Assembly (NCBI GenBank): GCA_033239525.1
Contig: BSYO01000003.1
Location: forward strand, 7,496,001 to 7,560,000
Reading direction: 5' to 3'
DNA length: 64,000 nt
DNA from: Nepenthes gracilis
Lineage: Eukaryota > Streptophyta > Magnoliopsida > Caryophyllales > Nepenthaceae
Shown piece after piece: positions 47,601-58,495 of the stretch; the stretch's first letter is position 1; each line of letters starts with the position of its first letter. The position numbers were made by a program, and so were the translations under genes. The notes beneath the pieces were generated by a model that made no database searches, had not been told where the DNA came from, and worked only from the letters and a program-made list of their open reading frames with translations.

Positions 47601-50522
47601 ATATGATTAGGACGTTAATTAATTATAAATTTGAGTAACGTGCAAACTCTGTGTAGGCACTACTTGGGAAAAGAACTAGACTCGCTTAGCATGAAAGAGC
47701 TCGAAAGCCTGGAGCAACAAATGGATACAGCTCTCAAACGTATTCGATCCAGAAAAGTATATAAATATGCTTTAATGATCACGCCCACCAATAAATAATA
47801 ATAATATTTAGTTTATGTTAATTACTGCATAAGCGATTTATACTGGATTAACTGGAATTCGCAGCATTAAATTAATTCTAATTAATCTTTTTTATACTTG
47901 ATATACTCTTAATCTCATGCAGAACCAACTGATGCACGAGTCTATCTCTGAGCTCCAGAAAAAGGTAACCTATTTTGATGCAAAAATATTTTTTTTTTTT
48001 TAAGAAAAGAAAGCTGAAATTTTCTAATTTTTTCTAAGATATTTATTTTAGTGATGGTTTTATCCTATGTGAAGAATTAATTTAAATTGATTATATTTTA
48101 GTATATAAAAAACACATGATGCCAAAAAAAATCAAAAGAACCCTTGGCTGTCTAAAAAAAAAAAAATTAGAATGAATACCAACTTTGGAGTTTTATATTA
48201 TGCTTTGGGTAAAAGTTTTTTTCTTTTTCTTACGTAGAATTGAAAATAATAAAAAAATAATAATTAAGATTACGTTTTTTCGAGTCTCTCAAAAAATCTG
48301 TCTAAAAGGGTCCTTCTAATAGGATCCGATGGACGTTCTTCTCCCTTGTGGAGAAGGACCGTCCTTCTCCTCATCTGAACCGTCGGATATAAAATTCGAC
48401 GGCCCACACATTTTGAATGGATAATATAACGTGGGCCGTTCGATTTTAAATTTAATCATCCAAAACACGTAACCGTCGGATTTTACATCCGACGGTCCAG
48501 ATTAAGAAAAGGACGGTCATTCTCCACGAGGGAGAAGGATGCCCCCTCAATCCGTTCTAATAAACTCGACTTTCAATTGAATAAATCTGTCTAAAATTCC
48601 TCTTGTAATAATTTTTGAAAAGCTTCTTAAATTAATTATGAATTTTTTCTAGTAGTCATAGATTTTCTAACAAGTATTTTTACAAAGAACATAGCTTTTC
48701 TAAATGTATTCGTTTTTTTTTTGAGGGGGGGGGGGGGTGGGAACAAAATTTAAAAATTATAGTTTTTTTTCTTAAAAAAATACTTTTTGATATCATATAT
48801 AAAACACACCCATAACATCTTGATGGGTCTTTTTGGTTTTTTTTTTTTCATTTCTTTTGTAAGTATTTCTTTGCCTGTATTTCTTATTAGTGATAATAAT
48901 TATCGTGCAATTGGAAATAGGCTAATAGCAATATTCAAGATAATTCTAAAACTATATCAAAATAATATACAAAATTGTAACAAACGAAATTGATAATTAT
49001 CTATTCAGAAATGTTTTTTTTTTTTTAAATTCCCAAGAAAACCAATAATGTAAGTTTTTTAATTTATAAAAATACTTCTATTTAAACTATAATCATATCA
49101 CATAGATAGAGCAGATAATTTTAAAAAAATATTTTATTTAATTTCAACTCATTTCGAAAGAGTTAGATTATATGATAAATTATATGAGAGATTTATGCAA
49201 TATGTATAAAGTATCATATCACTTTATAATATGAATGATTATTAAAAATATACGATCATCTTTAAAATATTAGTCAGCTATTAAGATTTATAATGGTCAA
49301 ATGTTTATAATCGATATTCTTTTGTGGCCTTATTTATTTGATTTGCTGTAAAATAAAAATAAAATTAATATAATACCATTCCATTAATTCTTGCGCTTTT
49401 TACTTCCAAACGGTGACAGGAGAAAGCAATGCAAGAGCAAAACAACTTGCTGGCAAAGAAGGTATGAGATAATTTTAAAATAAAAAAATAATATAGCAAT
49501 AATCTGGAATTAAATTGATCTGAACGTTGCAAAATGCTTCAAAAAGCATAGCAAATAATAATAATAATATTATTATTATTATTCGTGGGAAATTAATTAG
49601 TTAAATATTTGGAAAATAGATAAAGGAGAGGGGAAAAACGAAAGCACAGGAAGTTCAACAATGGCAGCAGCAAGCTCACCACGTCGCAGAACCTTCAAAC
49701 TTCATGGTCTCACCATTGATCCCCACTTCGAACCTAAGGTAATTAATTAAGTTGATTAACCTTCTGTCAGTGTTAATTTCGTTTTTCCTAAATATGAAAT
49801 TAACAATATTTTTTATATTTTATTTTTGTTGTTGGATTAAATATTTAATAGATGTTAGTGTTTTTTAAAAAAACCTATAAAAATACTAAATATAATTTTT
49901 TATATATTCTAATATTCACTGTTAAATTTTTATTTAATGATGAAGATTAAAAACATGCTGAGTACATCTTCTTTAAGCGATGCATTTGCAGAAGTAAATA
50001 CTGGTTTCATAAATTAACAGCCTTCATTGAATAAAAAAGGCAGTCTTCTTCATTGCTCAAAATTGCAAACTCTACTATCATGTCAAATATCATCATCCAT
50101 TGTATTAAATTAACGAACATAAATAGGTTTTTGCTTGGCTAATCAATGAATATCAACACATTATATTTAGTTGCTTTACATATTAACATGCGAATTAAAG
50201 ACCCATAATAGACGTCAAAAAAAATTTACATTTTTCTAAGTTATTCTCATCAATAACATTTAATTACATGTTGTAAAGGTGATCCGTTTCTTTTTCAGAC
50301 TTAACACGTGACAAGAGATTTGCATACGAGACTGCATTTTTTTTAACGAACATATGAGGTGACATAAATTATCTTGTAAGATGAGTATTAGCTTTGCAAT
50401 GTCATTGAATCTAAAACAGGGGAGTATATCAAGGAGAAACAGCATCAGAAATAAGGAGGAACGACCTCGATCTCACTCTCGAACCAGTATACCCATGCCA
50501 CCTTGGATTTTTCGCGACTTGA
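44617..50522 (+). CDS. AP1: APETALA1 (SQUA/euAP1 clade) MIKC MADS-box transcription factor
   Basis: Eight coding exons: 44617-44801, 46131-46209, 47462-47526, 47657-47756, 47923-47964, 49420-49461, 49620-49738 and 50420-50522. All have GT-AG borders and sum to 735 bp (244 aa). Sizes 185/79/65/100/42/42 are the SQUA pattern. The MADS domain begins [18 protein letters not shown]. The I region carries [13 protein letters not shown] and the K-box [21 protein letters not shown]. The C-terminus has the paleoAP1 motif [18 protein letters not shown]1 specifies floral meristem and sepal/petal identity in the nucleus, with SEP partners. Oddities: the tail is GFFAT, where euAP1 proteins normally end in the prenylation box CFAT/CFAA. 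The MADS domain reads [12 protein letters not shown] where VFSHKGKLFEYS is usual. The long introns 1, 2 and 5 contain a MITE (intron 5) and AT-rich DNA. Confidence 0.94.
48322..48554. mobile_element. Fold-back MITE in AP1 intron 5
   Basis: A 233-bp element whose two ends are about 44-bp inverted repeats (GGATCCGATGGACGTTCTTC at the left; the complement of the right end reads GGATTGAGGGGGCATCCTTC). Inner blocks (ACCGTCGGAT near the ends) pair as well, so nearly the whole element is palindromic. It is flanked by TTCTAATA direct repeats (48314-48321 and 48555-48562). An 8-bp duplication suggests hAT. If the right end is 48553 the duplication is 9 bp with one mismatch and the ends align better, which would suggest a Mutator-like MITE. 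There is no coding capacity. Confidence 0.88.
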
Positions 50523-51083
50523 GGTGAAAGAAAGCTGCTCTTTTAAGAACCATGTTGTTTCTTCTTGCTCGAGTTTGTAAAATTGTTGTGCAATTATGGC
50601 TAGGAGTACCCGGATTCAACTCTTGATGTTCATTCGATATGTGTTTAAAGTTGTTATTCCTACCTAGTAGCTGAAGAGAAGCAGATGCATATATGCTAGA
50701 ATTTCAGCTTTAACTTAAACAGCCAAGGGCATGGAGCTTATGTATGATCAAGAACACCTTCACCATTTGACCCTGCGTTGCTATTCATGCAAAAATATGC
50801 AAATACATACACACATGTAGACAGAAATCTGACCCTGTCATCCATCTTAAAGCATACTATGCTTCAGCAATTCCCATATATATTTGAAAATCACTTTGTT
50901 TTAACTCAATATCTCAGAAAACAAGAGTAAATTTCATACTGAATCTTGAGCTAAGCCTATCCCATAAAAGGGAGAAAAAAGAGTAACTTACAACCAAGCA
51001 CGATGATCCTCATCAAATGTGCATCTCCCAATCAATTTAGGCCTGTGGGCATTAATCCAAGCATAGGAATCTCCTGCTTTTCA
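50523..51083. other. Convergent 3' region between AP1 and the RING gene
   Basis: 561 bp between the AP1 stop (+) and the RING stop (-). It must hold both 3' UTRs. No further gene or repeat is evident. Confidence 0.7.
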
Positions 51084-53349
51084 CTATGTTTTCAGTTCAC
51101 TGAATACCATCACCTAGAAAAGCAATCCAAGTAAAACTCAGTGCACTTAGAGATGCACGTACAAGTAGAAAACAAGTGGAACTCAAATCAATATCTGAGT
51201 ACAGCTGGTTCAACAATCAAAACATTGTTCGTTATTTTGGCAACATGCATCAAAGATCTTAATTATCTTCTTACTGGTGTCTAACTGGACGTTTGGATAC
51301 AAGCAACTACATTTCCTCCTGAATACCTTGTGGATGATTACAGAACAATGTACAGAGTAATCCATTCACAACCAGAGGTTGAAACGCATTTGGTATCGAA
51401 AAGAGGGTGAAACTATCACTGGAATTTGTATGCATTAAACCCGAAATACTATCATTGGACGATTAATGTTTGCTGTTAGCAAAGTGAACTCAAGCACAGT
51501 AGCATAGGAAGACTTTTTACTACATGAACCTGATAGAGAATAAACAATGAAAAAGTCAAATTTGATGCCCAGTGCCAACCCTCTAAGTGGTCTGGTAGTT
51601 AATCTCAGAGGCATATTCCGAAACAGCTATGACTACATTGAAAGCAATAGGGGAAACAAGTTACCCTGGAACAAAGAGGGCATGTTTCACTTCTTTCCAT
51701 CCACTCATATATGCAGCCAAGATGAAAATGGTGAGAGCATTCTGTCACTATCTGGGGATTTTCAGGAATGAATTCTGCAAAAAGAAAATAACACAAAAAC
51801 CCAGCAGAATACTAGACATCAGTTTCACAACCTCAATTCTCAGATCCGAACTTTCATGTTCCTATACACAATCTGCATAGTAGTAGAAACATGCTCCGAT
51901 GCTATACAGAAGTTGGAAAATACTCTCTCAGCATTAGATTGAGCAGTTATTATCTAAACATGTAGCAGATCTACCTTCCAAACATGTCGGGCAAACTTCC
52001 TCGTCGTCTGGTAATGGATAGGCATAGCAGAATTCAGTTTCTCCTCCTTTTGCTGGAATCTTAGTGGAGTCCTCGGGACAGCATTTTTTTGACCTTCTCT
52101 CAGAACAAGACTCCTTATTTTTGTCTCCTCTGCGAAGAGCTGCTTCCGGTCGCAGAGGCTGATATCCCAATGAGACACTATTTGGCTGAGCACCCTGAGA
52201 CTTATTTGCTTCAGAGATATCAATGGTGACACCGGAAATCACAGGAGCAGTGCTCTGTGCAGTTGAAGGGGCAACATGCACTTCTCTTTTCTGAAACATC
52301 GATGTATACTGTAGGAAATGAATTAAAATTAAACTCCTATCATTAATGACCACCATTATTTCAATGGGTAAAAGATGATATCTCGCAATAAGAACTTGGC
52401 CTATTAGAAAAATAATCATAATCCGGATAAACAAATCCTGCCTCCACCAGAGAAATTGGATGCATACCCTACAAAACGGATATGTTTGAAAATTCAATGC
52501 ACACCCTGCGAAAGGGATATGTTTGATCAAACAAGGACAATGCTTCACAGTTTCGGAAAACCTAACAATTGATTGGAGATCTTTCCACAAATACCATAAC
52601 TGAGAAATAAAGAACAAAGTAGGCATTATTGTGATATCCAGCTTATTTAGAAGGAAAGATTATAGGTAGTATTTTGGTTTATCTGACTTCTCAAAACATT
52701 CAAATATTTCTTGAAGGAAGCACGAAGTCATTCCACTGCCTAAAACAGAAATCTCTAAGGAACGCATAAAATTTCAGGCCCATTCGGTTCTTCAATAAGC
52801 CACAAAATTCCGTACGCTCGCATGTGAAGCAAACATGTAGAATTCGCTAGAGGAGATACCATTAGCATGGTAATTGCAACTCCATGCCCACAGGATAACA
52901 TTCCCAATCAGATTAGTGCAATATACGATAACATAAATCCAGGAGAACATCACATCAGCATTTTAGTCTATGCATCTTTCGAAAGGGGCAAGGAGAAACA
53001 GGAGAATTTGGCACATCTATCCCACAGAAATAGCCGGTGTTTCTCTTTCCAATTAAAGCGCAAATGTTAGCACTAAAATGCTTAATTCGTAGGCTTAAAG
53101 GCAAGTCATAGAATCCCTAAGACACAAACACATCTACAACCTCAAATTTTGACATCTGATGATTGAACATCCGGTAGAGTACAATACCAAATCAGGATTT
53201 GTTGAACATCAGAATCCAGAAAGGCAGACCTTGTTGCACAAGTTACAGAGAAGGTGGTGGGGACAAAAGTAGTTTCCTGCATCGGAATCAGAACTGCTTG
53301 CATTTTCTGGATCATCCCTGACATGAAAGCAGCCACACACGGAGCCCAT
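51084..53349 (-). CDS. RING-H2 zinc-finger protein, probable E3 ubiquitin ligase
   Basis: Four coding exons on the - strand, in transcript order: 53349-53230, 52308-51975, 51774-51665 and 51113-51084. They sum to 594 bp (197 aa), all with GT-AG borders. The N-terminus MGSVCGCFHVRDDPENASSS has an early MGxxxGC context that could be lipid-modified. The middle (residues 41-140) is polar and probably disordered. The RING-H2 domain has C146, C149, C164, H166, H169, C172, C183 and C186. This matches the small RING family I remember as Arabidopsis At3g02290/At5g15790, including the short last exon. Such proteins transfer ubiquitin; the substrate is unknown. An acceptor-like TTTTGTGGTGCAG just upstream suggests a 5' UTR intron. 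An out-of-frame ATG lies 5 bp before the chosen start; the chosen frame is preferred because it matches the family N-terminus. Confidence 0.9.
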
Positions 53350-54712
53350 TCCATAAACTTCTGCACCACAAAAGGGGGGAAACACTTACCCAGCTTACAA
53401 CTAAGATAAATAAGCAAAGAAAAAAGGTGAGGACTGCAATATCAAAAGAAAGGCATTGTTATTTCGAAGCCAAAATCAGTGTTGCTGCCAAAGCAGTTTA
53501 CACACATCTTCTGGTGCATCTAATAGTTGCTCAAAATGTGCTTGAAAAATAAAGCACATTAAGTATATGTCGATAACAAATCAGATAGAAAACGATGAAC
53601 CCTCTGCCTCTTAAATCCTAAACCTCAAACAAAACGTTCGGCAAGTACTAACAACAATCTAATGGGGAAAAATACTTAGAATAAGGATTTCAATAAAGGT
53701 AGAAAAATCACAGACACACACACAAACAAAGACTACCAGATTTTTGTGGTGAATTGAATCCAGAAAAGGCCATGCATATCACGAACTCTGTTTTTTGAAA
53801 AATTAAAAGCGATTGAATGGAGCCCGAAACAAGAAACCCAAATTTTTAGAAAGATGAATCTGCGCGGCATTATGATGAAGTGATCATCAAAGCTTTCCTT
53901 AACAACAGCAAAGGGAAAATAATACTTATTTTGCAGCAAAGAGAAACAGAGAAGATTGAAAATACTCTTTCAAATGTCAAGCTTCAAATTCTGAAACAAT
54001 GGGGTTTAAGTTGCAGAGATGGCGTGCAAAAGAGAGGATATAAAAGGAGAAGCTGAAAGATGCAAGACAAATGAAGTGCTGCTTAGGCCAAGAATTTTCA
54101 GTTGCCTGGAAAACATACTCTGTCTGTTCCGACTGAAAATTCGGAACAGCAAGTACCTTAGGAGGGAAAATCATATCCACTGTATTATATACCAAATTAT
54201 TTATGGAAAATATAAAACTATATCATTTTTAATATTTATTTAAATATTATCTATATCTTAAAAATATTTATATTTTAACAATTAATAATATAAAGTTGTA
54301 GTGTAATAATTATAATATATTATAAGATATGAGTAGGAGTTAATTGGTTAATGTATATTTTAATAGTCATAATAGAAAGTAATTTATTTCCTTTTATCTT
54401 AAGGTATAACAAGATTTTTTTATGATTAACAATATTATCCGTTAGTTTCTTTCTATGGTTCTCTTACAAAAGGAGTATGGAGTGGAGGATTTAGAATCTT
54501 TTTAGTATGATTAATAGTTATTATAATTATAAATTTTTAATAAAATAAATTTAAATTTTTTATAATATTGTTTTATAAAAATATTTAAAATTTGATTAAT
54601 TTTGTAAATATAAGTGAATAATGGTAATTAATAAATAACCTTATAGGCTAATTTAAAAACATTTTATGATGTTTGTAAAAAATTTCAATTAAATTATTAA
54701 TTGATTCTAAAT
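53350..54712. other. RING gene 5' UTR, promoter and AT-rich intergenic DNA
   Basis: The first part (to about 54000) probably carries the 5' UTR intron and a leader exon of the RING gene; I could not fix their borders. A 9-bp inverted repeat (CTGTTCCGA...TCGGAACAG) lies at 54124-54149. From 54180 on, the DNA is AT-rich without a gene. Confidence 0.5.
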
Positions 54713-55556
54713 TGGAGGTCTAACTTGGAGGTTGGCCAAGGACAACAAGGCCCAAGCAAAGGAATGCAAGCCCAATCGAGCAGTAAGGCCTAAAACCCTA
54801 CTGTGAAGCCCAACGGATCTAGGCGTTCCGCCCGTGTGGTGTTTCCAGGACAATAGCCAATTAGCATGCCTTCGTAATCTGCCAAAGCAGCTGCAGGAGA
54901 CAGGAGCCAGAACAGAAAAATGTTAGCCAATAGGGGGAAAGTCAATGCTACAAGTTACGGCGCACGTCGTCCTCCCGAGCCGCTTAGCCAATCTTCGCGT
55001 GAGCTTCTAACCAAGTGCGGTCAACATCCAACGACGGTCTCCGCGCTACCGTAAGTGACAATTGACACCGCTAACTGCCGCCAGCGGTTAGCGGTTGGCG
55101 AATCTCGACTTGCCACATGTTAAAGACTTCGCACCAAGGGTCCTCCGCCATAGAGCCCATAAATATCCCTTCTTACAGCAAGAAAGGGAGGAGGAGAAAA
55201 AGGTCATCGACCCTAAAAGTCTCTAACGAGCAATCTTAGTGAGCCACTTTCCGCAGTGCAAACTAAGGGGTCCAGCCTCTTACAACCGCTTACGACCACT
55301 TCATTTCTTCATCTCCCACCACATCTTTACTTCCTCTTTTGCATCTTTTTGTTCTTGGGAAAAAAATTTTAATTTAAGCGTCGGAGTATTTTCGATGGGA
55401 AAATATCTCATTGACCTATAATCTCTTATTTATAGTTTATGCTGTGTAAAGCCCATGTTGAGGATTGTGGAGATCGGACCTAATCGAGATCCGGCTCAAG
55501 CAGAAAATCTGAAAGCTCTCTAATCTATTAGAGAACCCGAACCTAGGGACGCAATA
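54713..55556 (+). mobile_element. Probable solo LTR, ends not fully resolved
   Basis: A GC-richer block resembles the LTR at 3272-4255. It shares a TTAAGCGTCGGAG-type segment, an interrupted CTCTCTAATC near the end, and GGGACGCAATA at its 3' edge (compare GGGACGCAACA). A TATA-like ATAAATA lies near 55159, giving + orientation. No matching target duplication was found, so the terminal bases are approximate. Confidence 0.65.
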
Positions 55557-55943
55557 TATTCATATATATGATTTACTCAAAAATTTGGTTGGATTAACCT
55601 CACACCCTATAAAATAGATTTGTCACTAGATATTGCAAATGAACATAATTCATAAAGTATGATATTGGACAAATCATATAAAATCAAACTATTTATTTTA
55701 GAAAAATAATTTAAAATTATTAATAAGTTCTTGAATCTCCAAAAAGGCAGATCAACTTCAAGCATGTCTACCCCCAAAGGTGGTGTACGTGGTGGTTGTG
55801 GTGGTGATGTGTAACTAGTTGTTGCGAAGAATCAAAGCTATGGATACAAAATGGCAGAGGAAGATAAAGAAAATGAAGATGATATAAAGTAAAGGTTTTT
55901 ATATTCATGTTAGGTAATACTTATAAGAAATATTTAAGATAAG
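55557..55943. other. Short AT-rich spacer between two LTR remnants
   Basis: Nothing recognised; a GGTGGT-rich stretch near 55780-55810 is simple sequence. Confidence 0.6.
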
Positions 55944-57066
55944 TGATGGGTTCGGTAGCTTCCAGGGCTGATGTAGACTCAAGCCAAATTCATTAGCATG
56001 ACAAAAGGCCTAGCAAGCACAAGCTTAGCCTCAACGAGAAGGTTCATCCAGTGTAAGGGACGTGGCAACAATCAGATCAATGCCTATTGAGCGATGAGTC
56101 TAGGCAACCGACTTTAATCACCCAACCGACAGCGCAGCCAAACTAGCCAATCCAAAAGACCCTTGGGTAGGAAGTCGACAGAATTGTCAGAGCACGCACG
56201 CATAGGATACCGCCTAAAACCACCAGATGAATACACTAGGGAACTTCTCGCAGTCATTGTATCACAGCAAAATAGTGCCTGTCATAGTGGCATCCGTCAG
56301 CATCCCCAATAATCGGTGAATCACAATAGGACCGCTGTCAGTTGGCTTTGCACCAAATTCTTTTCCCACAACATATTATAAACTCCATCTCCCCTCAAGA
56401 AAGGAAGGTTGAAGGAAAAAAGAAAGACCTAAAAGTGATAAGGTAACCTGCAAGAAGAGTGGGCATAAAGCAAAAACACCATCTAGTGTGTGACCTTCAA
56501 TGATGAGCAAAGCCCGGTAGGGAGCGACCCATAATGAAGGGATGCCCCCGGATGTTGCTCACATTTTTTCTGGAGGTCAGCCTCTTTTTCTGGTGCCACA
56601 CTTCCATACTCTTAGGATATCGCTCCGCCAAGTGAGCCACTCTCCGCGAGTGCATATCCAAACTAGTAAGCCACTCTCCGCGAGTGCGTACCCAATGAAT
56701 CACTTTCGACTAGTGCATACATAATAAGCCACTTCATAGCGAGTGTACCCACGATTAAATCGCCCCTCCGTTGGGTTCATCTACAGAAGCCATACTTCCT
56801 CTTACATTATCTATTCATATGCAACTCTGTATCTTCAAACATTCTCATTACATCTTTCTATTACCTTAAAAAGATTTCTGATGTGAACGTTAGAAGATAA
56901 GTCGAGAAGTGAGTCTCGTCAATCTCTTGACCTCTTATTTATAATTTTTAATGCACAGGTTCCAAGTTAGTAGTGATGGAGATTAGACCCACTCTGATTC
57001 AGTTCGTAGCAGAAACTTAAAGGACTTCCTAATTTGTACCACAACTCGATAATTAGGGACATATCA
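55944..57066 (+). mobile_element. Solo LTR, Ty3/gypsy-like
   Basis: A 1123-bp block starts TGATGGGTTC and ends GGACATATCA, flanked by ATAAG on both sides (55939-55943 and 57067-57071). A TATAAACTCC lies near 56368. A short tandem of GAGCCACTCTCCGCGAGTGC-like units, about 40 bp each, lies at 56630-56750. The end resembles that of the - strand solo LTR at 21413-22406. Confidence 0.85.
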
Positions 57067-57108
57067 ATAAGATTTTTTGATATATGTTATTTATAGATAA
57101 TCCGATCT

Positions 57109-58086
57109 TGTTGCGTTCTGGTTCCACGGGACTGGCTAAGGCTGAGAGATGCAGAGGGTGGGGACCACCCAGCCGGATCTCTTAGGGAGGCGGTGTTGGA
57201 TCCACGTCCAGTCCGATCCGTGGTTAACCGGCAACACAAGTGGGTGGTGAGTTGGATACGAGATGAGGATTGAGACCGGATGTTTTACGTGAAAAACCAC
57301 CTCTTGAATGGGAAGGAAAAACCACGAGGCTCAGGGCCTGTAAAGAGCTTCACTATATGGGTTGGAGATTTTACAGAGTACAGTTGTGAGGGTTAATCCC
57401 TTCCCTATCTCACGTTTTGTGTTTATCTCCTAAGGAAGCTATGCTCACTGGGAGCCTTTTTACACTTCTTTGAGAAGTTGAGCGTGGAGAGGGTGAGCGC
57501 CTGGCTGGAGCTTTAGGGCTCAGAGTTGTGAGTCTGGAAAGCTCTCTCCTTTGAATGGAGGTCTTGTTGTGTATTTATAGTGGAAGCCGGGCCGTTGGGG
57601 AGTGGACACGTGGCGTCCATCCGGGTTGAGGAGGCGGTCCAGCTTCCTTTAATACGGTGACGTGTGGAGGTGGCATGCGGGCGGGCGCGCTGCGCAGCCT
57701 TTGAGTGTGTCGGTGTCGGGAGTCCGAATATCTGCCTTGATTTGACTAGGCGTGCCCTGTTGATACGGCGACTGGCAGTAGTTGCAGGCTTTCTTGGAAA
57801 CCGGCGAAGTAGGCTAGCTGGCATTCTCGGTCGCGGACGGACGGTTCTTGTTTGGTCATGAGACTCCTTGTAAGCTCGCGGGCTTGTGAGGAGGTAACAG
57901 TTCTTGTGGGGTCCTCAGGAGAAGTCCGAGAGATTCTCCCTGGCCGCTCGGATAGTGCAAAACCTCTTGGGCTCTCGGCCCTTGGGCTTCTCACTTGGGC
58001 CATCTGGTCTCTTCTGCTTGTGGGAGTGTTTCTGGGCTTCTTTACTTGGGCCGTGCTTTTGTGGGTCTTCATACTAGGGCTCAACA
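57109..58086 (-). repeat. Left LTR (3' LTR in element sense), copy 2
   Basis: 978 bp, + strand ends TGTTGCG and CTCAACA, followed by the G-rich polypurine tract on the - strand at 58087-58100. Confidence 0.9.
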
Positions 58087-58495
58087 TAGCCCCCCATGCC
58101 AAAGGACCTGAGGTTCTCGGTCGTTTGGCATGAAGTCGTCGGTCTGCTGGAGATGTCAGTCGTCCGAGAGTGTGTGTCCTAGTGGTGAGCTCTGTGTTGA
58201 CCTTGACAGGTGGTTGTCCTCGGACCTCTTCTGGGCCGCCGTTTCACTTTCCTGCTGGAGCATTAAATACCGTATCCTGCTGATGTGACGTGCGATCAGG
58301 CGCCTTGGGAAGGAAAGATCGCCAGACTTCTAAGGCGAATGGCCTGTTGACGCGTGGAAAGGGTAATGAGTATGTTTTTCCGTACTCTAGGGTTTATTTA
58401 AACCCTCCGTTGCCTTTGGTCTTTTCATCTTCGCGCCTGTTTTCCGTTTCCCTCTTTGTTCGAGCTTCGTTTCCTCTTTTTTTCTTTTGGTTTTC

